Both the position numbers and the translations under genes were made by a program. This document shows positions 55,225 through 64,000 of a DNA stretch of 64,000 bases, one piece after another. Positions within the stretch are counted from its first letter, which is position 1; every line of letters begins with the position of its first letter. The notes under the pieces are model-generated. The model ran no database searches, had not been told where the DNA came from, and saw nothing but the letters and a program-made list of their open reading frames with translations. Origin of the DNA: Hygrophila difformis (Eukaryota > Streptophyta > Magnoliopsida > Lamiales > Acanthaceae); assembly GCA_030278955.1 (NCBI GenBank), contig JAOANR010000004.1, forward strand, positions 55,375,620 to 55,439,619, written 5' to 3'.

Positions 55225-55913
55225 ACTACAATCCGATGGAACAATAACTTTAATAGTCGCCCACACCTGTTGAACCCAAGGGCAGTAAAACATACAATGT
55301 TGCCAACTTTCCTCCTCACCACCACATATGTTGCACAAGGGAGAAGTTGCTAACCGACGCCGCCAGCGAACTAGATTAATCGGAAGAGAATCATGGCTGA
55401 TTAGCCAGAGAACCATGCCAATTTTTTCAGGGATGTCTGCTTTCCACATCCACTTCCATCCATTGTCACTAGTATTTCTGTGACGGAGAAAATTATAGGC
55501 CGATTTAACTGAGAAAGCTCCTGTGGATGATGGCTCCCAAATCCATAAGTCTGGAAGACCCACTTGCAAGAATGGAGGGGGGATGAGCATATATTTTTGA
55601 GTAAGTCCATGGGGACAATAGAGTATAAAGACCTCCAATCCCAAGCTCCATCTATGATGACATCCGAGACCTTTGCATGCAAGTCCTGTGTGGCAATGAA
55701 GGGAAGTGAAGGTCCAAGTTGACGTCGATTCCACCACCGAGAAAACCATAGTGAGGAGTCCCCACTACGAAGTTGAAATAAAAAGCCCTCGTGAAGGCAT
55801 GGTAGGATCTTGTGGATAACAGCCAGTACTTTCGAATGCTTATTAAAAGAGTTAAGAAGGCTAAGATTAGTTACAGAGAACCCATCTCTAACCATTTTAG
55901 TCATGATTAATAT

Positions 55914-55923
55914 TTAATATTTA

Positions 55924-55956
<33 letters not shown>

Positions 55957-56228
55957 TTAATAAGCAGTTTTTATAAGTTTATTAGCAAATTTCACACTGA
56001 CAATGAAAATGAGCCTTCAAAGCTATCATTTAAATAGGTGGAGTCGTAATAGAAGGGAAAGCGATGTGGATTTCCACATTTGCTTCGTCGCTACAGTAAA
56101 TTGAAATTTTGAAAAACCCTAACACTCATTCCCTGCGCAAGAGCAGGAACATTCATTCGAATCAGCCATTCTCTATTGGAAATCTGCAATTTGCAATCCA
56201 TTTCTCGGGGTACTTGTTTGAGGAAACG
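55914..56228 (+). promoter_or_regulatory. Proximal upstream region / 5' leader of the coiled-coil gene
   Basis: An (ATT)n tract (about 55916-55957) is followed by non-repetitive sequence and then the start codon at 56229. The LINE target site is at 55897, so only 315 bp of original DNA lie between the nested transposons and this ATG. No clear TATA box. Confidence 0.45.
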
Positions 56229-58910
56229 ATGAGGAGACAAGGAGGAGGTCATTACGGTGGCGATTCGGAGGGTTCAATGAATCAGCATGAGCATGATAAG
56301 TCTGGGTACTACCAGGGTCGCCGTGGGGAGCAATTGTCCGTCGGCGAGAAGGATGCCAATCAGCATCAGAATCCATGGCGTTGGGAGAGAGATGGCGGGC
56401 TAGCCAAATTGCCCCAAACTCCTATGTCGCCCACCGTCCCCTTTTCAGAAGGTAAGCGCTGTCGGTATTTTTACCTTGTTAATTTATTCGATTATGTGCA
56501 GCTGGATGAGATGCTCCATATTATCAGGGTGGGAACTTTTAAGGGTTCAAACGTACTATGAAAGATGATGAATATTGAAATGAATCTTATGAATTTCTCC
56601 CGTGTCTTTTGTTCTTGTTTTAATTGTAGCAATAGCCAATAAGTGGTGGTATTCATGAATAGTACAACAGTCAAATGAATTTTGGTTCACTTGGTAACGT
56701 TTCAAATGTAAGTATGTGATACTGCCTAAAATCACGAGTCCTGAATTTTTCATTTGCAAACTAATACTATGATTTTACTGGAGAACTGTTAATATTTAAA
56801 CTTTTTGGTATCTAATTAAATATCCAATGCAATGGATCTATTTTCTATCCTTAAATTCTTTAAGTGCCCGCCAACTGATCATTTTCTAACTGAGCACTGA
56901 AGGCTTGTACATGCCAAATGGTATATTAAGTATTAACCATTGCAAATTGCATCTCATTTTTTGTTTTTTGGTAGATTTGTTGTTTGCCATTATTGTTTCA
57001 GAAAGCTTTACAGGATTGAATTGAGTTTAAATTATGGTTATATACTTATATCATCCGACTGGCGCAGAGTAAGCCTGCACTTTTGCATATGGTCAAGCTG
57101 TTTAGGAGCAAGCATAAATGATAAGCTCTGCAAGGTTCACTTGATTTGTCTTATGAATTTGCTAGGATTGAAGGGCTTCTATCTGCCTGATACTTGATGG
57201 AAAAAGTTGACATGGATAACCAGTTTATCCACTTAAAACATGAAATCAAGCCCATCCTAACTGGGAAATACCCAATTTTCCTTACTATGTAAATAATGGG
57301 TGATGATATATGAATAACTACTTTCTCCTGCTGCACATCAAATCCAGTTTCATCAAATTGCCCCTAATTTGATTCTTCGTTATCTGGTAGAAATAGTACA
57401 TGAAATTAATCTTGCCTTCTTTCTCTTGACTCTGAGCTATTAGTGTTTCAGGTCAAGGACATGAAGCCCCTAGGTCCTATTACCAGAGCCAGAGGGTAGA
57501 TCCTCGCATTCCTTCAGAGAAACAAAGTGGTGGAGACCCCAGGTCTCATCCTCATGAAGAGGACATGGACATAGGATATGAAGATAATCAGGCTGTGCAG
57601 ACATTTGAAACTCTTGAGCAGAAATTCCTCAATGATATTATGAAGTTAAGCAAGGAACAAACTGATGCAGAAGATGCTGAAAATGCCAGGCATAGGGCGG
57701 TTTGTTTCAGCTTCTCTTCTAGATAATATGTTACTTATACCAAGTGCATAATAATTATGTTCTCTTTAGCTCTTACTAAGGGTCCATTGAATGAAATGTT
57801 CATCTGCGTCTATGCTCTGTTACCATTGAAACCCATTTTATATGTGTGGCGTAGCCTCTTTGAAACAGCTTAACTGTTATTCAATGGGGAATATCTTCAC
57901 CATATTTCTGATGCAAATCAAAATCCGGTTATGTGGAGTAGTATTTAGTAGCCTGATGAATGATTCATGTACTTAATTGAATGTTCTTTTGATATTTTCA
58001 TGTATGTAACTTTACAAGATCAATTTGAAGGTCGTGGGCAAGATGCCATTTATGTTTAAGTGTTAGAAAGGATTCTATAATTGGGGTCTGGGAGAAACTT
58101 AGTTTTTCAGTAAATTGATTTTGTTTTCAATATCTTATGGAATAATATGATTTTTGGCTTTTTTGGTGGTGATGAAAGGAAATGCTTGTTGAACGTGGTT
58201 TGTTACATTTTCCATATTATCATCATGGCAATCATTTTGTTGTCTCTTGACTCTCTTCGATTATCTTTATGCCCATAACTCCGTGGAACAAGATGTTTTG
58301 AAGAAACACTTAATAACTCATTGAACTTGCACCTGCCATTAAATTGTGATGGCATGCTATGTATCATATCATAGTTTTCAGCTTAAAGTAGGTATATCAG
58401 CTGTAAATCCAACTTTGTGAGTGCATCTGGGAAGAATATGGTACACGGTGTTTCAAATTGTGTTAGGTTGTATGTGTCTATTTAAATTTTGCATCCTGAA
58501 AATCATGTTCTAAACCTCTCAGCAATACACTGATTTCCCATTACATTCTGTTTCAGAGACTAAACGTAATCAATGCACAATATGAAGAGCAGTTAGCTGC
58601 ACTCCGAACCCGGCATGCTAGTAGAAGAGAAGACTTCCTTCGACGAGAATCCCAAGCAAGACAACAGCAGTATCAACAAATCGCCATGGAACAACAATAT
58701 GCCAACAGTGGCAACCCTCCACGTGGATACGATGTGGGAAACATGCCTGCAGATCAGGAACCACAGCGGGCCTACAGTTCTGATCACTATGACTCTTACA
58801 GGGAACAACGTGGTCGATATTCTGGCAATGCTAGGGAACATGAATTTGAGAATAAGGTACCATATCCTCGAGGACGTGCTTATGGCTCTGGTGGCTCCAG
58901 GTATTATTAG
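56229..58910 (+). CDS. Plant protein of unknown function with central coiled coil
   Basis: Exons 56229-56451, 57452-57699, 58557-58910; GT-AG introns, phases agree, 825 nt, 274 aa. I do not recognise the family. The N-terminus (about 1-75) is hydrophilic and rich in Gly, Gln and His (MRRQGGGHYGGDSEGS), with a motif NPWRWERDGG. The middle (about 110-205) is a predicted helix or coiled coil rich in Glu, Ala, Arg and Gln (FETLEQKFLNDIMKLSKEQ, then RHASRREDFLRRESQARQQQ). The C-terminus is Tyr/Arg/Gly-rich (YDSYREQRGRYSG to AYGSGGSRYY), like RNA-binding low-complexity tails. No signal peptide or membrane segment. A nuclear RNA-related role is only a guess from composition. The start is the first ATG of an open frame after a plausible leader. 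The gene has two long introns (1.0 and 0.86 kb). Confidence 0.85.
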
Positions 58911-59307
58911 ATGCGCAGTTTGAGGCGAATTTGGACACAGCTGTTCCGGCTACCATTTTTCGTTTCTTGTGGTGAGGGCTGTGCTTGTATTGTGGTTTAT
59001 GTTAATTTACATGAATGTCATCATTCCCGGTCTGAACATGGGGCGGTTTGTAGTAGAATATGAGACTTCTGATTTGACAGAATTTGGCTAATAGAGTCAG
59101 TTTACCATTGTTACATTGGGTATGTTTGGACATACTATTTTGTAGGATGTTTCAGATAAATAAAAAGAAAAGAAGTGTGTACTGCTTCTATATCTCCACA
59201 ATGTCATCATTCCATGGTGCATGTTTGGGCATATTTGTGTACTGCAGAAGACATTTATGAGTCGAGAAAATAAAATACAAAACTACTCCTAACACACCAT
59301 CTATTCG
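58911..59307 (+). other. 3' UTR region of the coiled-coil gene
   Basis: Non-coding; the probable 3' UTR spans the first 200-250 bp. A repeated TGTCATCATTCC motif occurs at 59015 and 59201. Confidence 0.4.
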
Positions 59308-59323
59308 AAAGGTGGTTATTGTT

Positions 59324-59450
59324 TTTTTTGGGTGAATACTAGGGTATCCCGGCCACATTGGACCAAGACTAATCCCATCGAGGATCGGGTGGACATTGAA
59401 GGGTTGACTCTTCCAAAACTCCATACCACTCAGGCCAACTGCGTTTGGTA
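59324..59450 (-). mobile_element. tRNA-derived SINE, family B, short copy
   Basis: A T run at the left (A tail). The body on the minus strand (GATGGGATTAGTCTTGGTCC, GGCCGGGATACCCTAG) matches the 27404 copy. The 16-bp duplication AAAGGTGGTTATTGTT / AAAGGTAGTTATTGTT (59308-59323 and 59451-59466, one mismatch) defines the insertion. It keeps an A-box-like TGGCCTGAGTGG but most of the tRNA head is lost. Confidence 0.8.
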
Positions 59451-59518
59451 AAAGGTAGTTATTGTTGACGGTACGTTTTTTTAACAAATGCGCATGTTGT
59501 TGATAAAATTAATGATGC

Positions 59519-60085
59519 TGTTAACCAAGAATTTCTTTGAGGGAGAAACCTCCTTTTTTGATTGATGAGTATCAAAAGGATTACAAAAATTACAAAAAGG
59601 AATTACACGAAAATAAGAAAGCTGTAAAGGAATTAAAGATTGCAGAATGGAAAAAACACGAAAGAAACTTGCAAGAATAAAAATGCAGAAATAGATAAAA
59701 TGATTCCTCAAGGGGTGTGTTTGGATGCCCTCCCTGGAATGCATCTCTTCCTCCTTTTATAGGGAGGGGGACTGACACCCTCCCAGGCTGAGACGCACGC
59801 GAAGGATGGCGGCATACGGCGCACGCGAGGATGGCGGCTTGACTTCTGTGACACCTACGACGCATGCGAGAGGATGGCGACTTGAGGATTGACAGCTTCC
59901 CTTGGTCATTATCCGGATAAATCTTGAATTGGACCGAGCCAAGAAAAATAGATTGAGCCTTTTGAAAGTGCGTCCTCTCTTCCGGATATATTTTCACCAA
60001 TTGGGTTGAACACTCCACATCAATAAATGGACCTTCAATATTGGACTAATAGGGATGGGCCTTCAATATTTTTGCTCTGTTAACA
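59519..60085 (-). repeat. 3' LTR of the gag-only element (567 bp)
   Basis: It differs from the other LTR by two substitutions seen by eye (CCAAGAATTT/CCAAAAATTT; AAATGGACC/AAATGAACC) and by lack of a 20-bp segment. In element sense it holds a TATA box, TATAAAAGG, followed by AGGAAGAG. Confidence 0.92.
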
Positions 60086-61141
60086 GATGCCCCCCTTGCG
60101 CTTTTAGTCGATGGAACTGAGACTGAAATTGCGCATATATTTTTCTAATGTCGCCGTCGGCAACCCCTTTTTATTTATCATATATATATATATATATATA
60201 ATTTTTTTATTATTATTTATTTTTGGTTAGGCCGCCACTCATTATGCCTTTTTTTTATAGTTATTGTGCCATGTGCCATGTGCAAGGCCTTTTTTCTTTG
60301 TAAGGCCTTTTTTATAGTTATTGCTCCATGTGCCATGTGTATGCCTTTGTAAGGCCGCCACTCATATGCCTCTTTTTTTTTTTTTGTAAGGCTGCCCATT
60401 GCGCCATGTGTAAGGCCGCCACTTGATTTTTTTTTATTTATTTTTTTTTGTAAGGCCGCCCATTGTGCCATGTGTAAGGCCGCCACTTGATTTTTTTTTT
60501 TTTTTTGACATAGTTTGATTTGAATGGCCGCCCATTGCCCATTGTGCCATGGCCGCCACTTGATTATCCCTTCAGGCATTTTTTTTTAAATATATATATA
60601 TATATAAGCCGCCTCTTATGTCTTCGCCGCAGCCATTCACAACAAGCCAGACACCATTTGCACCCTTCAGGCACCATTCACACCACTCCAAGCGCTATCA
60701 CCAGCCGCCACTTGCACATTGGCAGCCGCCATTGAGGTTGCTCCGGCCGCCATCCCTCTTTGGCCGGCCGCCACCCTTCATCCGGAGGCCGCCATCCCTG
60801 TCTATTTGGAGGAGGCCGCCATTCGCTCTGAGGCCGCCATCCCTAAGAGGCCGCCATCCGCTCCGAGGCCGCCATCCCCTCAAGAGGCCGCCATCCCCTC
60901 AAGAGGCCGCCATCATCCTAGAGCTTGGAGGAGGCCGCCACTTGTTGCCTTGGCCGCCATTTGGAGGGCCAGGCCGCCACCTTGGTCTGTTCCGAGCCTC
61001 CATCAGCTTTTCTTCCCGGGTCGCCATTCGAGTATCAGCCGGGGTGACATCCTCAGTCGGGCCGCCATACTCAGCCAGGCGTCATTCTCAATCACCGGCT
61101 ACTCGGCCTCCAAGGCCGCTGTCGACTGCGTTCCAGGGCCA
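60086..61141 (-). repeat. Non-coding GGCCGCCA(T/C)-rich interior of the gag-only element
   Basis: GGCCGCCAT or GGCCGCCAC occurs about 25 times, with T-rich spacers in 60230-60560 (near-tandem units of about 65 bp around TAAGGCCGCCACTTGATTTT) and GC-rich spacers in 60700-61080. The long plus-strand frame here (60618-61517) is antisense to the element and reflects the lack of stops in GC-rich repeats. Confidence 0.8.
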
Positions 61142-62868
61142 TTACCCAGGGTTTTTATCACCCAAGGTTACTGCATTGGCCACCACCCTTGGTTCGTCTT
61201 CCTCGTGTTTCAATTTCTCAAAACGAGTCCCGTGTATAGGTAGACGCTTCTCATCTTGTTCCTCAAAGAACTTTTCCAAGCGGGCCGCTCTCTCGGCCAG
61301 CTGGGCAAGGTCAGTTGCATCCTGCACAATTAAATGTTCTTTTAATTTCGGTAACATGTTAGCCACTGCTATATTGGCTATTTCTTTATCCGGAATTACC
61401 ATAGTACATCGGCCTTTAAGGCGTTGCAATCTGTTAATAAAAGCACTTGCCGTCTCATCGGCAAATTGTTTAGCATTAGTGAGATCTGCAAGACTAACCT
61501 GTGACAGGGGAGTGTAGAACCCGTCATGAACGCCCGCTCGAGATCAGCCCAATTCTGAATTGAATTAGGCCGCAAGGAAGCAAACCAAGCAAATGCGGGT
61601 CCAGTCAGAGATGAGCTGAACAGTCTTAGCTTCGGCCAATCATTGGCCGCTGCTTCGCCACATTGAGCAGTGAACCTGCCCACATGTTCTACTGTAAACT
61701 TGCCATCGTCTCCCGAAAATGTGGTGAACTCGGGCATTTTGAAGCCTCTAGGATAAGGCTGCATAGTGTCTACCCATTCTGGGTATGGTTTCCTATATGT
61801 GGGCCGTTCCATCGGCTTTAATTGAATCCCGAAGTGCTGTTGCATCATATCTGCCAACAACTCGGGTGACACCACGGGCATCTGTATAGGAGGAATGGCG
61901 GCCGGGAAATGGTTGGTGGCATGATGCTGCATGGCGGCCGGGTATGGACTAGCGGTGTGATGCTGCATGGCGCCCGGATGTGAACTGGTGGATTGATGTG
62001 GCATGGCGGCCATGGCCTGATGTTGCATGGTCGGGTGTGAACTGGCGGCCTGATGCGGTATGGCGGCCGGATGTGGACTGGAGGCCTGATGCTGCACGGC
62101 GGCCAGGTGTGGACTGGAGGCCTGATGCTGCATGGCGGCCTGGTGTGGACTGGAGGCCTAATGTTGCACGGCGGCCAGGTGTGGACTGGAGGCCTGATGC
62201 TGGGCGGCCAGATGTGGGCTGGAGGCCTGATGCTGGGCGGCCTGGTGTGGGCTGGAGGCCTGATGCTGGGCGGCTTGAGGCATGTTGGCAACCAAAGGTA
62301 TGTTGGTGACCTGAGTTTGCATGTGTCCTCCTCCAGCACCTAGATTATGCATGGCGGTCGGTGGGATGGGAGCCGCCACTCCAAATGGTTGTATCGGAAC
62401 AACGCTAGATGCCATCAAGTATCCTGATGGAGCATACATCATGGGAGGTGGTGCTCCAAACTCAGAGAGTGATGGCTGGCCAAAAGTTGTCCCCCAAGTC
62501 TTTTGTAGACCGCCATACGGTCCTGTAACGCTTGGTGACATATTCATGCCATTTGCAAGGATATATCCCTCTTGTGGAGTACGCAAGGATCCACATATCC
62601 TATCAGTTTGATCGGCCATGGCAGGCCGCAATACATCCATAAGGTGCCTCGTCAGTAAAGGCATGAATTCAGCCATCGATTCATTCATCGATAGCCGTAT
62701 TTGTTCCGAAAAAGTTGGGACTTGCATCATCCCCTGCGGTGGTTGGGAGGTAGTCGCCGTATTATCGACGTTCTCAGACGGTGTTCTTACTGGAGTTTCT
62801 TCATGTAGCGACATTTCTCCAAATCTTTGTGTTAAGTCCCTTACTACTCGTCCAGATCTAAGTTGCAT
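61142..62868 (-). pseudogene. gag of the gypsy-like element, interrupted
   Basis: Starts MQLRSGRVVRDLTQRFGEM at 62868, close behind the primer-binding site. A Pro/Gln/His-rich repeat region follows (about 62285-61890: 33-36 bp units encoding QHQASSPHLAA variants), then a Retrotrans_gag domain (about 61790-61200, with KMPEFTTFSGDDG, HVGRFTAQCGEAA, LFSSSLTGPAFAWF and, after a shift, INRLQRLKGRCTM). A TAG at 62158-62160 replaces a glutamine codon in the repeat region, and a 1-nt frameshift occurs near 61522. The reading ends with TAA at 61142. No zinc knuckle is visible. Confidence 0.88.
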
Positions 62869-62921
62869 ACACTTCCAAGCGGATATGGTTTCCACTTCGT
62901 GTCCCACTGGGCGTGCCAATT

Positions 62922-63508
62922 TGTTAACCAAAAATTTCTTTGAGGGAGAAACCTCCTTTTTTGATTGATGAGTATCAAAAGGATTACAAAAATTACAAAA
63001 AGGAATTACACGAAAATAAGAAAGCTGTAAAGGAATTAAAGATTGCAGAATGGAAAAAACACGAAAGAAACTTGCAAGAATAAAAATGCAGAAATAGATA
63101 AAATGATTCCTCAAGGGGTGTGTTTGGATGCCCTCCCTGGAATGCATCTCTTCCTCCTTTTATAGGGAGGGGGACTGACACCCTCCCAGGCTGAGACGCA
63201 CGCGAAGGATGGCGGCATACGGCGCACGCGAGGATGGCGGCTTGACTTCTGTGACACCTACGACGCATGCGAGAGGATGGCGGCGCACGCGAGAGGATGG
63301 CGACTTGAGGATTGACAGCTTCCCTTGGTCATTATCCGGATAAATCTTGAATTGGACCGAGCCAAGAAAAATAGATTGAGCCTTTTGAAAGTGCGTCCTC
63401 TCTTCCGGATATATTTTCACCAATTGGGTTGAACACTCCACATCAATAAATGAACCTTCAATATTGGACTAATAGGGATGGGCCTTCAATATTTTTGCTC
63501 TGTTAACA
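62922..63508 (-). repeat. 5' LTR of the gag-only element (587 bp)
   Basis: Carries one more copy of a 20-bp unit around GGCGGCGCACGCGAGAGGAT (about 63278-63297) than the other LTR. The TATA box TATAAAAGG is at about 63156-63164 on the minus strand. Confidence 0.92.
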
Positions 63509-63513
63509 GATGC

Positions 63514-64000
63514 ATTCCAAATTAAAAGGCCACAAATACTCCAATTTCACATGCATCAAGCATGTATGTGTATGTGCCATTTCTCGATCGAAGCCCAGTT
63601 AATGGTTTCATTTTTACAATCTTTGGATCGTGAAATGGTTCTCATCATTATTTTATTTTATTTTTTTCTTTTCTTTTCTTTTTTTTTTTGGTTGGGGGGG
63701 GGGGGGGGGGGGGGGGGGGGCGGGCGGCGGTGCACCTAAGCTAAGATGTAAAATTTGTATTAGTATCATGCAAATTCAACAGACTCTAATTCATACACAA
63801 ACTGCTGTGAAACACATAAAATGTTTAATGATGTTTTAAAGTGACTAGGTTAGTCCTATTAACATGTAGTAAAATTCATGGTATATTTGTCTCTGTAAGC
63901 ATGAGACAAGTTGTCTTGAAAACTACAAACGATGATATCTTGAGCTCTAGATGTTCCTTTTCGGGCATTCGATATACCATTTCGATCCGTTTTCCCTCAA
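63514..64000. other. Intergenic, no gene seen
   Basis: Contains a pyrimidine-rich stretch and poly(G) run (see separate entry). No coding or transposon signal. Confidence 0.5.
63694..63720. repeat. Poly(G) run of 27 nt
   Basis: Directly preceded by a T/C-only tract (63651-63689) and followed by CGGGCGGCGG. A run this long is rare and is error-prone in sequencing, so its length should not be trusted. Confidence 0.9.

Larger units (their letters stand above)
46565..55913 (-). mobile_element. LINE split by a CACTA insertion
   Basis: The 17-bp duplication TTAGTCATGATTAATAT lies at 46565-46581 and 55897-55913. The LINE was about 1.5 kb before it was split. On the minus strand, 55896-55228 encodes the zf-RVT domain (with SSTGAFSVKSAYNFL, CNICGGEEESWQHCMFYCP). 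The frame breaks at the CACTA insertion and resumes at 47418-46687 with the linker (IWVVWLERNARTF) and RNase H domain (GRAGFGFIVRNEDGHWEGGG, HVLREGNQVADKLAKHG). Both flanks are open, so the LINE was little decayed when the CACTA arrived. The RT domain is missing by 5' truncation. Confidence 0.93.
59519..63508 (-). mobile_element. Non-autonomous gag-only LTR retrotransposon, Ty3/gypsy-like (4.0 kb)
   Basis: LTRs at 59519-60085 and 62922-63508 begin TGTTAACC and end TGTTAACA. The 5-bp duplication GATGC flanks the element (59514-59518 and 63509-63513). On the minus strand the 5' LTR is followed by TTGGCACGCCCAGTGGG, a typical plant gypsy primer-binding site, and the 3' LTR is preceded by the purine tract AAGGGGGGCATC. 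Between them are a broken gag gene and about 1 kb of non-coding GC-rich repeats. No protease, RT, RNase H or integrase is present. The layout matches so-called TR-GAG elements, which depend on a partner for enzymes. Confidence 0.9.

Noticed and set aside
60618..61517. 299-codon plus-strand ORF
   Set aside because: Antisense to a gag-only LTR element and built on GGCCGCCAT repeats without stops.
61980..62343. Trp/Arg/Gly repeat ORFs on the plus strand
   Set aside because: Antisense shadow of the gag QHQASSPHLAA repeat.

Overview
The window is nuclear DNA of a flowering plant, almost certainly a eudicot (the order cannot be fixed from sequence alone). The evidence is GT-AG genes with many short exons and AT-rich introns, a plant-only Kelch-phosphatase, an FD-type bZIP gene, and a dense bed of plant transposable elements. 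There is no prokaryotic or organellar signature, no rRNA or tRNA gene and no CRISPR array.

Four host genes can be modelled. (1) A 21-exon BSL2/BSL3-type Kelch + PP1-like serine/threonine phosphatase (7302-16617, +, 1007 aa). (2) A 9-exon J-domain protein of the DNAJC8/SPF31 type (18519-22745, -, 260 aa), convergent with the first. (3) A small FD-like bZIP factor with a C-terminal 14-3-3-binding motif and an apparent GC-AG intron (37071-37867, +, 161 aa). (4) A 3-exon coiled-coil protein of unknown function (56229-58910, +, 274 aa).

The rest is mostly mobile DNA. From left to right: a LINE relic (about 0.96-2.0 kb); two related hAT-like MITEs, a Tourist/Harbinger MITE and two SINE families (2-5.6 kb); the BSL and DNAJC8 genes, whose introns hold a Stowaway MITE and microsatellites; a 5'-truncated LINE with an 18-bp target duplication just upstream of the DNAJC8 gene (22.9-25.7 kb); MITEs and SINEs; a complete Ty1/copia element with near-identical LTRs (27823-33521); a non-autonomous CACTA element (34438-35633) and a 126-bp mini-CACTA (35965-36090); the FD-like gene; a probable non-autonomous Helitron carrying a tandem array (about 38405-41380); a long foldback element (41387-42519); a second Helitron 3' end; a second Tourist element; a retroposed poly(A) sequence; a LINE that was later split by a 7.8-kb autonomous-type CACTA transposon with two genes (46582-55896); the coiled-coil gene; and a gag-only Ty3/gypsy-like LTR element full of a GGCCGCCAT motif (59519-63508).

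Many insertions have clean target-site duplications, so boundaries and nesting order can be read directly: CACTA in LINE, CACTA in SINE, SINE in MITE, SINE in foldback. The three CACTA elements share a CACTACAAGAA end; the two larger ones also share GACCG-rich subterminal repeats, so the 7.8-kb element is a candidate source of the transposase that moves the smaller ones. Two LINE insertions lie within about 140 and 330 bp of host start codons.
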